Of a stretch of 64,000 nucleotides of DNA, positions 62,301 to 64,000 are shown piece by piece. The stretch is from Heliocidaris erythrogramma. Its lineage: Eukaryota > Echinodermata > Echinoidea > Camarodonta > Echinometridae. How positions within the stretch are numbered: position 1 is the stretch's first letter; each line of letters begins with the position of its first letter. Where the stretch lies: assembly GCA_025617745.1 (NCBI GenBank), contig CM046870.1, positions 7,628,303 through 7,692,302 on the forward strand, given 5' to 3'. The notes under the pieces are model-generated. The model was not told the origin of the DNA. It searched no databases and saw nothing but the letters and a program-made list of their open reading frames with translations. Made by a program: the position numbers and the translations under genes.

Positions 62301-64000
62301 GTTTTTACAGACGCGTATCAATCAGATATGATTATTTACGTCTGGGGACCGACCTTTAACGTCACCATCCGAAAGATGTGACCCAGTCTTGAACCTGGGT
62401 CCGCTGAATCAGTTTATAACTTCCACTATTAGCTGGATTACAGTCGCATGCCACAACGCCCAGTTGATAGTATACATCATATTGTAATGGCGTAGTCTCA
62501 GTTCAGCCATTTAGGGGTAATTCACAAAGTCACCGATTAGAAGGATGTTGCAGAGTTCCATTTTTCGCTTTTTCTTTTCTCCTCTCCTTTTCCCCTCTTA
62601 TTTCCACGGCCCCTTTCCCATTTGATTAGGGGCTTTACGTGCCTCCCCCCCCCCCCGTGTAAATTTGGTAGGTTAGGCAGCGTCTCGGGCCTTGGTAGCA
62701 GCTAAACCTGTACAAAATAATGAAAATAACCACCCGTGAATATCAAAACTTCGCGTATCATCTTACACTGGCTGGTAAAAGAGAAATATATATCTAACTG
62801 TGAAAATGATTTCGAGGTACTTTTCTACTGGGCTTCTTTCTTACTTTAACCACTGATTTTTCAGACGTTCAGTCACCGATATTTACTACTTGCCCTTATG
62901 ACTTCATAGTCTACGCATCACGAGGGGAATATGTAGCTAATGTCACGTGGTCTGTCTTGGCGACTGATAATGACGTAATACCACCATCGATCATCTGCAA
63001 TATACAACAAGGCATGATGGGAGAAGGTGACCACTCAGTCACGTGTGACGCCAGGGATACTACTGGAAACTCCGCGAGATGCTCCTTCGAAGTATCGGTA
63101 AAAAGTAAGGAAATAGGACAATCATCATCTTTCAGGTTTTAACTCAATTGAAACTCTGAAAACTCACGCACACGCCAACACACACACACAGACACACGCT
63201 TGCGCGTGCACACGAAAACGCATACAATTTCTTTTTATTTCGATATCGCTCGAATACTTTGAATGTGCTATCCGGACCTAATTTGCCGATAAGCAATGGC
63301 GTCATCCAAAGTACCATATGACATTTCTTGCTTTGTTGTTAAGAGAAGATATCCTATCAGAATTCGATCCAAACCACGTGCAAGAGCCTGTGTTTTGCCG
63401 TGGCTTGGAAAAGTGTAGCGACGCGAAAAGACGAAGAAGTAGAATGATTTTTGGCTCGGACCTAGTTGGTTTTTTCTGCAATTAGGTTAACTTGTTGAAA
63501 GCTAGAAACTACAGTTACAGGATAAAATATTACTGTGTTTCTACCTTCTTACACGTGTTCTAATGAAGTCTGATCTGGTAGCTAGTTAGCTTGTTGAAAT
63601 CTTCTCCAGAATTACAGTTACAAGATAAAAATAAGCCTATTTCTGTTTTTTCCCTCTTACACTTGACAAGTATTGTAATGAATTATGATCTAATAGCTAC
63701 TTAACTCGATGACGAGTAAATTCAATATCAAGATTGCAAATCAACCAATCACAAGTAATACAATGATATGAGAAAGGGGTCCAAAGCTAAACCCAAGATC
63801 ATTTCCAAAAATGAAATTATGTTTAAGTATTTAAACATGTAAATATTTACTCACAGTTGTGATGATTTTTGTGTTTATGCAAAATATGCCGTTTCTCCCC
63901 AGTCCGACGCTGCACCCCACTGTCGCCTCCCGTTTTCGGAGAATTTGAGGGACCGACTTGTGATAATGCATGGGGCAGCCTCTGCACGGTGACCTGCTCT
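19937..64000 (+). CDS. Secreted HYR/sushi repeat protein, plus-strand paralogue (5' part, 24 exons visible)
   Basis: Exons: 19937-20000, 31644-31697, 37867-37997, 38962-39076, 40589-40765, 41211-41393, 48073-48324, 48635-48820, 49754-49948, 50324-50518, 50944-51144, 51612-51818, 52818-52921, 53434-53605, 53946-54170, 54501-54689, 55300-55497, 56180-56315, 58234-58352, 60479-60671, 61256-61447, 62075-62275, 62865-63104, 63903 onward. About 1340 codons encode SP, Arg7/Pro6, HYR1, CCP1-2, HYR2, CCP3-7, HYR3, CCP8-10, HYR4, CCP11-13, HYR5 and the start of CCP14. Almost all module borders are phase 1. CCP11 is one base out of frame and HYR1 has a rival donor. Sushi/HYR proteins act outside the cell in adhesion or recognition; the precise role is unknown. 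The gene is incomplete at the right edge. Confidence 0.88.
20246..20516. repeat. Palindromic head-to-head dimer of a tRNA-derived SINE
   Basis: The centre holds two inverted tRNA 3' halves, gtctccgccgggaatcgaac on the left and cccgggttcgattcccggcg on the right. Each is followed outward by the same tail (attttttcagcctttgcaaa, gggaggaaagctctggggaa). Arms are about 125 bp. Single copies of the tail family occur at 41455-41612 (minus) and 44225-44375 (plus). Confidence 0.8.
20617..20773. repeat. Long hairpin, about 64-bp arms
   Basis: gatgactgaaatgcattgat through ttcgggggtcctc is mirrored by gaggacccccgaaa through atcaatgcatttcagtcatc, with about 30 bp between. It abuts repeat copy 2 at 20766. 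Confidence 0.85.
20766..20895 (+). repeat. 130-bp dispersed repeat, copy 2
   Basis: Near-identical to 18051-18180. Here the ends form a short inverted pair, gtcatcctt and aaggatgac. Confidence 0.8.
22791..22831. repeat. Microsatellite (TA)n
   Basis: Twenty uninterrupted AT units. Confidence 0.95.
23661..23837. mobile_element. PIF/Harbinger-type MITE copy 2, TTA target duplication
   Basis: 177 bp, the same family as 10909-11084: TGGGGTGTTGCAAGAAAGTT at one end and its inverse at the other, flanked by TTA (23658-23660 and 23838-23840). It splits the RT fossil. Confidence 0.88.
24107..24408 (-). repeat. tRNA-derived SINE, minus orientation, (AAT)n tail
   Basis: On the minus strand the head reads ggggtatagtggttcattca and the body contains ttgcaagacattaatccaca and ctaaagccagggtaataata. 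It ends in an AAT array (24107-24141). Inserted in the RT fossil. Confidence 0.75.
24958..25501. mobile_element. Element with CACTGTAAAAA-type ends around a tRNA palindrome
   Basis: Left end acactctaaaaaattaagtg and right end gcacttcagtttttacagtg form an imperfect inverted pair, with AGTGCT/AGCACT words repeated inside both arms. The centre (25137-25385) is itself palindromic. Confidence 0.6.
25137..25385. repeat. Palindromic dimer of a tRNA-like sequence
   Basis: ggcgagcctcgaaccagggt with gctagactaact is mirrored by ttagtctgtcggtaacatca and cctggttcgaggctcgcc. Each arm resembles the D arm to T arm (box A to box B) of a tRNA. This is the second palindromic tRNA-like pair in the window. Confidence 0.65.
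25686..25824 (+). repeat. Dispersed repeat, copy 1 (other copy 44796-44935)
   Basis: Both share aaattttcgatcctcacgga, tcttcctcagggtaatgaac and ccatggtaacgcgcttagtt. Words next to this copy (25640-25690) recur inverted near 26240-26300. Confidence 0.8.
26740..27300 (+). mobile_element. Tandem-repeat element ending in a GC hairpin
   Basis: Three units of roughly 150 bp share aaaatctaatcagttc, accaagtttgaagttctta and cttgagatatc. The block ends gacggacggacgcacggacg and a stable hairpin tgcctccgg...cggaggca. This suggests a non-autonomous mobile element, possibly Helitron-like by its terminal hairpin; class uncertain. Confidence 0.55.
27314..27475. repeat. GA-rich low-complexity tract
   Basis: Long AGAG/GGGA purine tract. 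The 137-codon Ser/Leu frame across it is an artefact. Confidence 0.9.
27530..27870. repeat. CT-rich low-complexity tract with (TG)n
   Basis: Pyrimidine tract, the mirror of 27314-27475, with a TG run at 27779-27800. Confidence 0.9.
29058..29697. mobile_element. Foldback pair with G-tract ends
   Basis: caaaaccccgggggggg...gcactcacat at the left mirrors gagtgcccccccc...ccggggtcaaaac at the right; gtgccgctgtgac and gcagcggcacacc also pair. The same family occurs at 56338-56753. A two-copy 44-bp tandem (29524-29611) lies inside. Confidence 0.6.
29524..29611 (+). repeat. Tandem duplication, 44-bp unit
   Basis: Two near-identical units beginning ccctcaaaaatgagcttcct and ending accatttagctccttag. 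Confidence 0.9.
30232..30352 (+). repeat. Dispersed repeat, copy 1 (other copy 42720-42860)
   Basis: Both contain gtgtcgatccgtgttca, gggagcgaagccagtggcgt and gggcaaaa.atgaagt. A following word of the family (agaaagataacggct) is at 31844 and 42867. Confidence 0.8.
30711..30752. repeat. Microsatellite (TG)n(TC)n
   Basis: TG units followed by TC units. Confidence 0.9.
30911..31028. mobile_element. Palindromic MITE
   Basis: gtgcgttggtgcgatccggc and tatcgtggtgt at the left mirror acaccacgata and gttgccggatcgcactaatg at the right. Frames open on both strands because of the symmetry. Confidence 0.75.
31644..31697 (+). CDS. Plus gene exon 2: Arg7/Pro6 linker
   Basis: A 54-base phase 1-1 exon, acceptor cccgcag, donor gtaggt. 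With the split codon it reads DAWRRRRRRRTPPPPPPV. It is homologous to 13013-13060. The arginines use mixed CGN/AGR codons, so selection on protein rather than simple repeat slippage is likely. Function by inference: convertase cleavage or polyanion binding right behind the signal peptide. Confidence 0.85.
   Translation: MHGDVEDVAGLRHHHHQ
32180..33080. repeat. Internally repetitive stretch with direct and inverted copies
   Basis: gcgatattttaatctcgagtgagcaaaagc-type words near 32300 recur near 32540 and, inverted, near 32965-33000 (ctcattcgagcgtaaaatat). The arm 32180-32620 is thus partly mirrored by 32880-33080. Probably a decayed palindromic element. Confidence 0.45.
33160..34740. mobile_element. 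PIF/Harbinger-like element, 1.58 kb, TTA target duplication
   Basis: Ends TGGTGCTGTCACACTCTGAC and its inverse (gtcagagtgtgacagtacca), flanked by TTA at 33157-33159 and 34741-34743. Subterminal regions are full of tatcg/cgata words. The interior includes a 91-codon frame and a polyadenylated 3' end (33281-33849). No Harbinger transposase DDE core is visible. Confidence 0.75.
33281..33556 (+). CDS. Hypothetical 91-codon frame followed by a poly(A) end
   Basis: The frame reads MIARIRRHVRQHLLTRQKVS and ends with HLQKWQQVVLE. It is rich in Arg/Lys and looks helical at the C-terminus (IFKKYMEEEYKIAQVRNTL). A 3' UTR-like stretch follows, with aaataaaat near 33820 and an A12 run at 33838-33849. I do not recognize the family. 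It may be a transcript fragment captured by the element, or part of its own accessory ORF. Confidence 0.3.
   Translation: MIARIRRHVRQHLLTRQKVSNCSKLFLKSRRIGPEVFELFVYSRTIVANHLPSVETMSKIFKKYMEEEYKIAQVRNTLAIHLQKWQQVVLE
35331..36294 (-). pseudogene. Non-LTR retrotransposon C-terminal RT fossil, minus strand
   Basis: Reads MTWKNHIENVNKCVRKKIGV, LYRIRQFVPRKIILLLYKTL, QPHISYGIEVWGG and MAMRAITLSAYRASSRPIFQ: the conserved region after the RT palm in L2/CR1/Rex-type elements. Further downstream on the minus strand, GPFFWNALTSELR-like words precede a CAGTAT-repeat tail near 35331-35358. 5'-truncated, inactive. Confidence 0.7.
37867..37997 (+). CDS. Plus gene exon 3: HYR1, first half, with two rival donors
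   Basis: Starts DTKPPRFSNCPGNLG and passes DVTWTEPTAYDD. The frame-compatible donor is GGA followed by gtgagg (exon end 37997, phase 0), giving an 82-codon HYR1 exactly as in the minus gene. Five bases on, AG followed by gtaaga (end 38002) matches the consensus better but shifts the frame. Confidence 0.72.
38962..39076 (+). CDS. Plus gene exon 4: HYR1, second half
   Basis: Acceptor attttta-g. Reads PHGPGPGSVFGEGTHYTTYT, then ARDNAGNQANCQVTVNVEG: the expected PGS.F.EG, Y.A.D.AGN and C signatures. Ends in phase 1 at gtaaaa. If the 38002 donor is used instead, this exon meets TGA at 39059-39061. Confidence 0.82.
39275..39526 (-). repeat. tRNA-derived SINE, minus orientation
   Basis: On the minus strand: tggtctagtggacaaagtca (box A), ggtacggggtttgattccct (box B), and a body ending actaaagccggggtaaaaat. 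Same family as 13443-13695. Confidence 0.75.
39954..40094. mobile_element. MITE with CAGTCACACCA-type ends
   Basis: Left tacctcggtcacaccacgaa mirrored at the right by tctcgttggtgtgactgggg; inner tccagaccgat mirrors atcggtctgta. Same end type as 14997-15456. Confidence 0.65.
40223..40370. mobile_element. MITE with GGGCC..TTTCATAAA ends
   Basis: ggccccatttcataaacttg at the left mirrors gcaagttttatgaaacagga at the right. The internal word aggatttcagtagcttataa is shared with 15352-15371, a related copy. Confidence 0.65.
40589..40765 (+). CDS. Plus gene exon 5: sushi domain CCP1
   Basis: 177 bases, phase 1-1, acceptor tttctag, donor gtacg. Begins VVKCSTLLHPSNG, contains ACRYYCIAGYAL and ends QWSGEEASC. 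Ordinary complete CCP. Confidence 0.9.
41211..41393 (+). CDS. Plus gene exon 6: sushi domain CCP2
   Basis: 183 bases, phase 1-1, acceptor tgaaatag, donor gtaag. Reads VISCPDVIEAPSKGEVTC, then SVCTYTCEAGYAI and GWTGSQPSC. It has no internal start codon in frame, so a simple ORF search misses it. The match to the minus-gene exon 9310-9489 (CSYNCHSGYTL, GWSGTTAQC) confirms it. Confidence 0.88.
41455..41612 (-). repeat. SINE tail-family copy, minus orientation
   Basis: Shares caacagctctggcaactctc, gcttaaatcaaagttcccca and gcaaaggttga with the arms of 20246-20516, in the reverse sense. The tRNA head is absent. Confidence 0.6.
41945..42215. repeat. (CA)n microsatellite plus 'tcctcgga' repeat cluster
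   Basis: A CA array at 41949-41975, then several direct and inverted copies of tccgagga/tcctcgga (42013-42175), then further CA-rich sequence. Related words with a TG array occur at 53255-53325 and 6790-7100. Confidence 0.6.
42720..42860 (+). repeat. Dispersed repeat, copy 2
   Basis: Matches 30232-30352 in order and wording; G and C homopolymers differ in length. Confidence 0.8.
44225..44375 (+). repeat. SINE tail-family copy, plus orientation
   Basis: gacggagacatattttaacc, then gggaggacagctctggggaa and ccaaagctgttgtata match the right arm of 20246-20516 without the tRNA head. Confidence 0.65.
44396..44424. repeat. Microsatellite (CA)n
   Basis: CA/CATA units. Confidence 0.85.
44583..44758. 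mobile_element. PIF/Harbinger-type MITE copy 3, TAA target duplication
   Basis: 176 bp, same family as 10909 and 23661 but inserted in the opposite sense. Flanked by TAA at 44580-44582 and 44759-44761. Confidence 0.88.
44796..45145 (+). repeat. Dispersed repeat copy 2 followed by a tandem pair
   Basis: 44796-44935 matches 25686-25824. From 44931, two units of about 105 bp share gttgctaggt.aaagtttgag, gagcgcaaaa and agtctaacatagcaacacgc. Confidence 0.75.
45360..45967. mobile_element. Long foldback element with TTAA ends
   Basis: TTAA then aggccaagtccaccctaaca at the left; gttagggtggacttggct then TTAA at the right. The arms (about 45360-45600 and 45725-45967) are near-identical inverted copies of roughly 240 bp, e.g. 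gacgtcacccactcactatt and gtgagtgggtgacgtcactg. The TTAA flanks suggest piggyBac-type mobilization. Confidence 0.8.
45968..46722 (-). pseudogene. Penelope-like retroelement fossil: RT thumb plus GIY-YIG endonuclease
   Basis: Two overlapping minus-strand frames. The first (46396-46722) has LGRHFIERGYPIDMI, FVSTYHPKCRQLALKVKKEW and RQPADLKK, as in the RT thumb of Penelope-like elements. The second carries CGKSRCQICPHI, the GIY-YIG-like AYIETGTIFRVRFNNHR and FPVAEHFSQADHSLNDLK, the typical endonuclease. They are separated by a frameshift near 46400-46430. The 5' RT core is missing; the foldback element abuts the 3' end. Confidence 0.8.
46770..47010. repeat. Palindromic head-to-head dimer of a second tRNA-derived SINE
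   Basis: Left arm: aggattgaagtaaattgaat, ttacaatgccccgaccggga, ttcgaacccgggaccctgga. The right arm is the inverse. The centre holds one D-arm/anticodon-arm sequence (catgaccagtgctctaccaa). A single copy of the same unit lies at 47200-47310. Confidence 0.82.
47200..47310 (+). repeat. tRNA-derived SINE unit with almost complete tRNA-like head
   Basis: 47200-47271 reads gcccggatagctcagttggt, agagcactggtcatgttatc, cagggtcccgggttcgaatc and ccgttcggggca. It has a D arm, anticodon arm and T arm resembling tRNA-Lys. The loop catgtta has A, not T, at position 33, and one stem pair is mismatched, so it is not a convincing working tRNA. The tail ttgtaattttctcacattta equals the outer arms at 46770-47010. 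Confidence 0.7.
48073..48324 (+). CDS. Plus gene exon 7: HYR2 domain
   Basis: 252 bases, one-exon HYR, phase 1-1, acceptor atatctag, donor gtactt. Begins DSSAPTFDSCPASQIAYADE, has VVSWEEPTASDNSGE and ends SSICTFAITVQG. Counterpart of 3961-4215. Confidence 0.9.
48635..48820 (+). CDS. Plus gene exon 8: sushi domain CCP3
   Basis: 186 bases, phase 1-1, acceptor caacacag, donor gtgagt. Reads VIICRSIPIYPG, then CPNGNIRGSVCSFSCTTGYS and EWTDSAPQC. Same length as 3378-3563, with strong core identity. Confidence 0.9.
49754..49948 (+). CDS. Plus gene exon 9: sushi domain CCP4
   Basis: 195 bases, phase 1-1, acceptor atttcag, donor gtacat. Reads VLECPSVEAPENGDYVGG, SYGSSCYFMCNAGYFI and CEAQPGSEEALWVGTPPTC. 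Counterpart of 1801-1989. Confidence 0.9.
50324..50518 (+). CDS. Plus gene exon 10: sushi domain CCP5
   Basis: 195 bases, phase 1-1, acceptor atatcag, donor gtaatt. Reads VETCEVPPLDDG, GEECEFECGFGYNLYG and GEWQQQAPVC, with one NST site and Glu-rich acidic patches. Counterpart of 1178-1372. Confidence 0.9.
50944..51144 (+). CDS. Plus gene exon 11: sushi domain CCP6
   Basis: 201 bases, phase 1-1, acceptor attttcag, donor gtgaaa. Reads VVTCINSDIPTPLHGIKSGC, YGTICTLTCDVGYLPSG and GVWNGGPVSC. It shows high similarity to 114-314 (SDIP.P.HG, YGT.CT..C.VGYLP). Confidence 0.92.
51612..51818 (+). CDS. Plus gene exon 12: sushi domain CCP7
   Basis: 207 bases, phase 1-1, acceptor actaccag, donor gtaag. 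Reads VVQCDPLEVPTNGYIESC, a longer first loop with RLDGEHTD, YGTTCNVLCNSGYTAQG and GEWDGIAQGC. The minus-gene counterpart is beyond the left edge. Confidence 0.88.
52818..52921 (+). CDS. Plus gene exon 13: HYR3, first half
   Basis: Starts DVTPPILHCPTERVIFALAG after cgtacag and ends WEPVK in phase 0 at gtgatg. It joins 53434-53605 to make a 92-codon HYR. Here the splitting intron is phase 0, unlike HYR4 (phase 2). Confidence 0.85.
53255..53330. repeat. (TG)n microsatellite with 'cctcggaaataaagcaat' word
   Basis: tcctcggaaataaagcaata followed by a TG array. The same pair of features occurs inverted at 41945-42030. In the HYR3 intron. Confidence 0.7.
53434..53605 (+). CDS. Plus gene exon 14: HYR3, second half
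   Basis: Starts ATDGSIEITATVASIDF after aattag and contains FFEEGSHTISYRATDAAGF, then CSFEVEVKG. Ends in phase 1 at gtaaa. The GN of the usual AGN motif is GF here. Confidence 0.88.
53946..54170 (+). CDS. Plus gene exon 15: sushi domain CCP8
   Basis: 225 bases, the longest sushi exon, phase 1-1, acceptor tttaaag, donor gtaaat. Reads VTRCNPLYAPSHGDV, FGSSCLITCDTGYIISDG and GYWNGTHPEC. Two potential N-glycosylation sites (NVT, NGT). Confidence 0.88.
54501..54689 (+). CDS. Plus gene exon 16: sushi domain CCP9
   Basis: 189 bases, phase 1-1, acceptor cattcaag, donor gtaatt. Reads AVTCTVPDIVNGHVTGC, YGDQCEFSCDDGYRSS and ATWSDTEPLC; NAT site. Confidence 0.9.
55300..55497 (+). CDS. Plus gene exon 17: sushi domain CCP10
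   Basis: 198 bases, phase 1-1, acceptor ttttttcag, donor gtaag. Reads IIVTCPASISLKYGSV (first Ile from the split codon), FDTECNFQCESGFRMYG and GTWNDQRHVGC. Confidence 0.9.
56180..56315 (+). CDS. Plus gene exon 18: HYR4, first half
   Basis: Starts DVQAPVFDDTCPMYVFENAE after gatcgcag and runs to ITATDNSGNVTVIK. Donor AA followed by gtaaga, phase 2. Joined to 58234-58352 it gives an 85-codon HYR. The 1.9-kb intron holds a G-tract foldback element and a perfect 38-bp hairpin. Confidence 0.85.
56338..56753. mobile_element. Foldback element with G-tract ends in the HYR4 intron
   Basis: ccgggggggg...atgcactcgacccc at the left mirrors actgagtgcccccccc at the right; gtatgtggcgctagc pairs loosely with gcggcacatacc, and cttcggaacg with tttggaacg repeats. 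Same type as 29058-29697. Confidence 0.6.
57546..57654. repeat. Perfect 38-bp inverted repeat (hairpin)
   Basis: 57546-57583 and 57617-57654 are exact inverse copies (start taatttgtaaacaaatcttt) with a 33-base loop. It lies in the HYR4 intron and so should be transcribed as a long perfect stem. It may be a tiny MITE or a hairpin RNA source. Confidence 0.9.
57848..58075. repeat. (CA)n and (TC)n microsatellites
   Basis: CA array 57848-57866; CA then TC arrays at about 58030-58060. Confidence 0.85.
58234..58352 (+). CDS. Plus gene exon 19: HYR4, second half
   Basis: After tttatgtag the frame is VIDHAGPGSNFSEGSTTIPY, then IATDLSGNSEKCEVIVTVQG. Ends in phase 1 at gtaatt. No in-frame ATG precedes it, so it is easy to overlook. 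Confidence 0.87.
58526..60062. mobile_element. 1.5-kb element with GTTCACACGTAG ends in the HYR4-CCP11 intron
   Basis: Left acgttcacacgtagagcgat followed by agcatcgatgctat is mirrored at the right by atagcatcgatgctatgtac and tacgtgtgaacat. Inner words such as ctgtctgaacg and atagtcacgag also occur near both ends. No transposase is seen; an internal segment looks like a 3' UTR with aataaaat near 59808. Confidence 0.6.
60479..60671 (+). CDS. Plus gene exon 20: sushi domain CCP11 with apparent frameshift
   Basis: Begins VFRCPRLQAPSSGSI after tgaccag and shows YGAECTFSCNKG, then CSPEWTGSR. From about 60640 the sushi ending (SWDSTQPTC, then QG at a gtatat donor) continues in the +1 frame. The exon is 193 bases, not a multiple of three, unlike every other sushi exon here. 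Read literally, translation runs into exon 21 out of frame and stops at TGA 61410-61412. This is either an assembly or base-call error near 60625-60645, a polymorphic null allele, or decay. Confidence 0.75.
61256..61447 (+). CDS. Plus gene exon 21: sushi domain CCP12
   Basis: 192 bases, phase 1-1, acceptor gatcag, donor gtaagg. Reads VKTCEALPTSPLVIKSGC, YGTLCSFYCPHGYGGLGE and GTWSSTNFTC. Intact sushi frame if CCP11 ends in phase 1; NFT site at the last cysteine. Confidence 0.87.
62075..62275 (+). CDS. Plus gene exon 22: sushi domain CCP13
   Basis: 201 bases, phase 1-1, acceptor cttccag, donor gtatgg. Reads TRCEPLSLSDRMHV, FGETCLIECDGIGYAMD and GQWSRDISQATC. The second-cysteine loop is longer than usual. 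Confidence 0.87.
62350..62460 (-). repeat. tRNA-derived SINE head, minus orientation
   Basis: On the minus strand: ggcgttgtggcatgcgactg, taatccagctaatagtggaa and ggacccaggttcaagactgg, a D-arm to T-arm tRNA-like arrangement. In the CCP13-HYR5 intron. Confidence 0.6.
62865..63104 (+). CDS. Plus gene exon 23: HYR5 domain
   Basis: 240 bases, one-exon HYR, phase 1-1, acceptor ttttcag, donor gtaagg. Reads DVQSPIFTTCPYDFIVYAS, NVTWSVLATDNDV and GDHSVTCDARDTTGNSARC, then SFEVSVKS. It has additional cysteines compared with HYR1 to HYR4. Confidence 0.88.
63178..63198. repeat. Short (CA)n
   Basis: CA units in the last intron. The remainder of that intron (63105-63902) has a direct repeat of about 130 bp (ttgttgaaagctagaaactacag / ttgttgaaatcttctccagaa, with ggataaaat/agataaaaa and tttctaccttcttacac-type words) and no gene. 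Confidence 0.6.
63903..64000 (+). CDS. Plus gene exon 24: sushi domain CCP14 (cut by window edge)
   Basis: After ctccccag the frame reads RRCTPLSPPVFGEF, then CDNAWGSLCTVTCS at the edge. First, second and third sushi cysteines are present; the Trp and the last Cys lie beyond base 64000. Confidence 0.85.

Noticed and set aside
1-64000. CRISPR arrays, bacterial operons, rRNA genes
   Set aside because: None seen; the spliced exons and eukaryotic transposons exclude a bacterial source. Tandem repeats found are adjacent units without spacers.

Overview
This is animal nuclear DNA: AT-rich, with small exons bounded by GT/AG (one GC/AG) splice sites, kilobase introns, and dense transposon debris. 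The domain content (extracellular sushi/CCP and HYR modules), the tRNA-derived SINEs, the foldback MITEs, the Penelope-like element and the frequent aggccta words point to an invertebrate deuterostome. I infer an echinoderm, probably a sea urchin; the sequence does not prove it.

Two paralogous genes lie head-to-head. The minus-strand gene starts at an ATG at 14802 and runs off the left edge; 11 coding exons are visible. The plus-strand gene starts at an ATG at 19937 and runs off the right edge; 24 coding exons are visible. Both encode a secreted protein with a signal peptide, then a tiny exon that reads Ala-Trp, a run of arginines and a run of prolines, then alternating HYR and sushi (complement control protein, CCP) domains. 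The visible order in the minus gene is SP, Arg/Pro, HYR1, CCP1, CCP2, HYR2, CCP3 to CCP6. The plus gene has the same order and then CCP7, HYR3, CCP8 to CCP10, HYR4, CCP11 to CCP13, HYR5 and the start of CCP14. Nearly every module is one phase 1-1 exon, and HYR1 is 82 codons in both copies. The pair therefore looks like an inverted duplication of one ancestral gene. The domain type suggests an adhesion, matrix or complement-like recognition protein, but no orthologue name can be given from sequence alone.

The plus gene has two irregularities. CCP11 (60479-60671) carries an apparent one-base frameshift before its last cysteine. HYR1 has two competing 5' splice sites, and the stronger one leads to a stop codon.

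The rest is repeats. The 5.1 kb between the two start codons holds nested MITEs, a piggyBac-like TTAA-flanked element with an orphan N-terminal exon, and a duplicated 130-bp repeat. Introns contain PIF/Harbinger-like MITEs with exact TWA target duplications, a 1.6-kb Harbinger-like element carrying a polyadenylated insert, non-LTR reverse transcriptase fossils (one with two nested insertions), a Penelope-like RT/GIY-YIG fossil, several tRNA-derived SINE families (three of them as head-to-head palindromic dimers), large foldback elements and many microsatellites.
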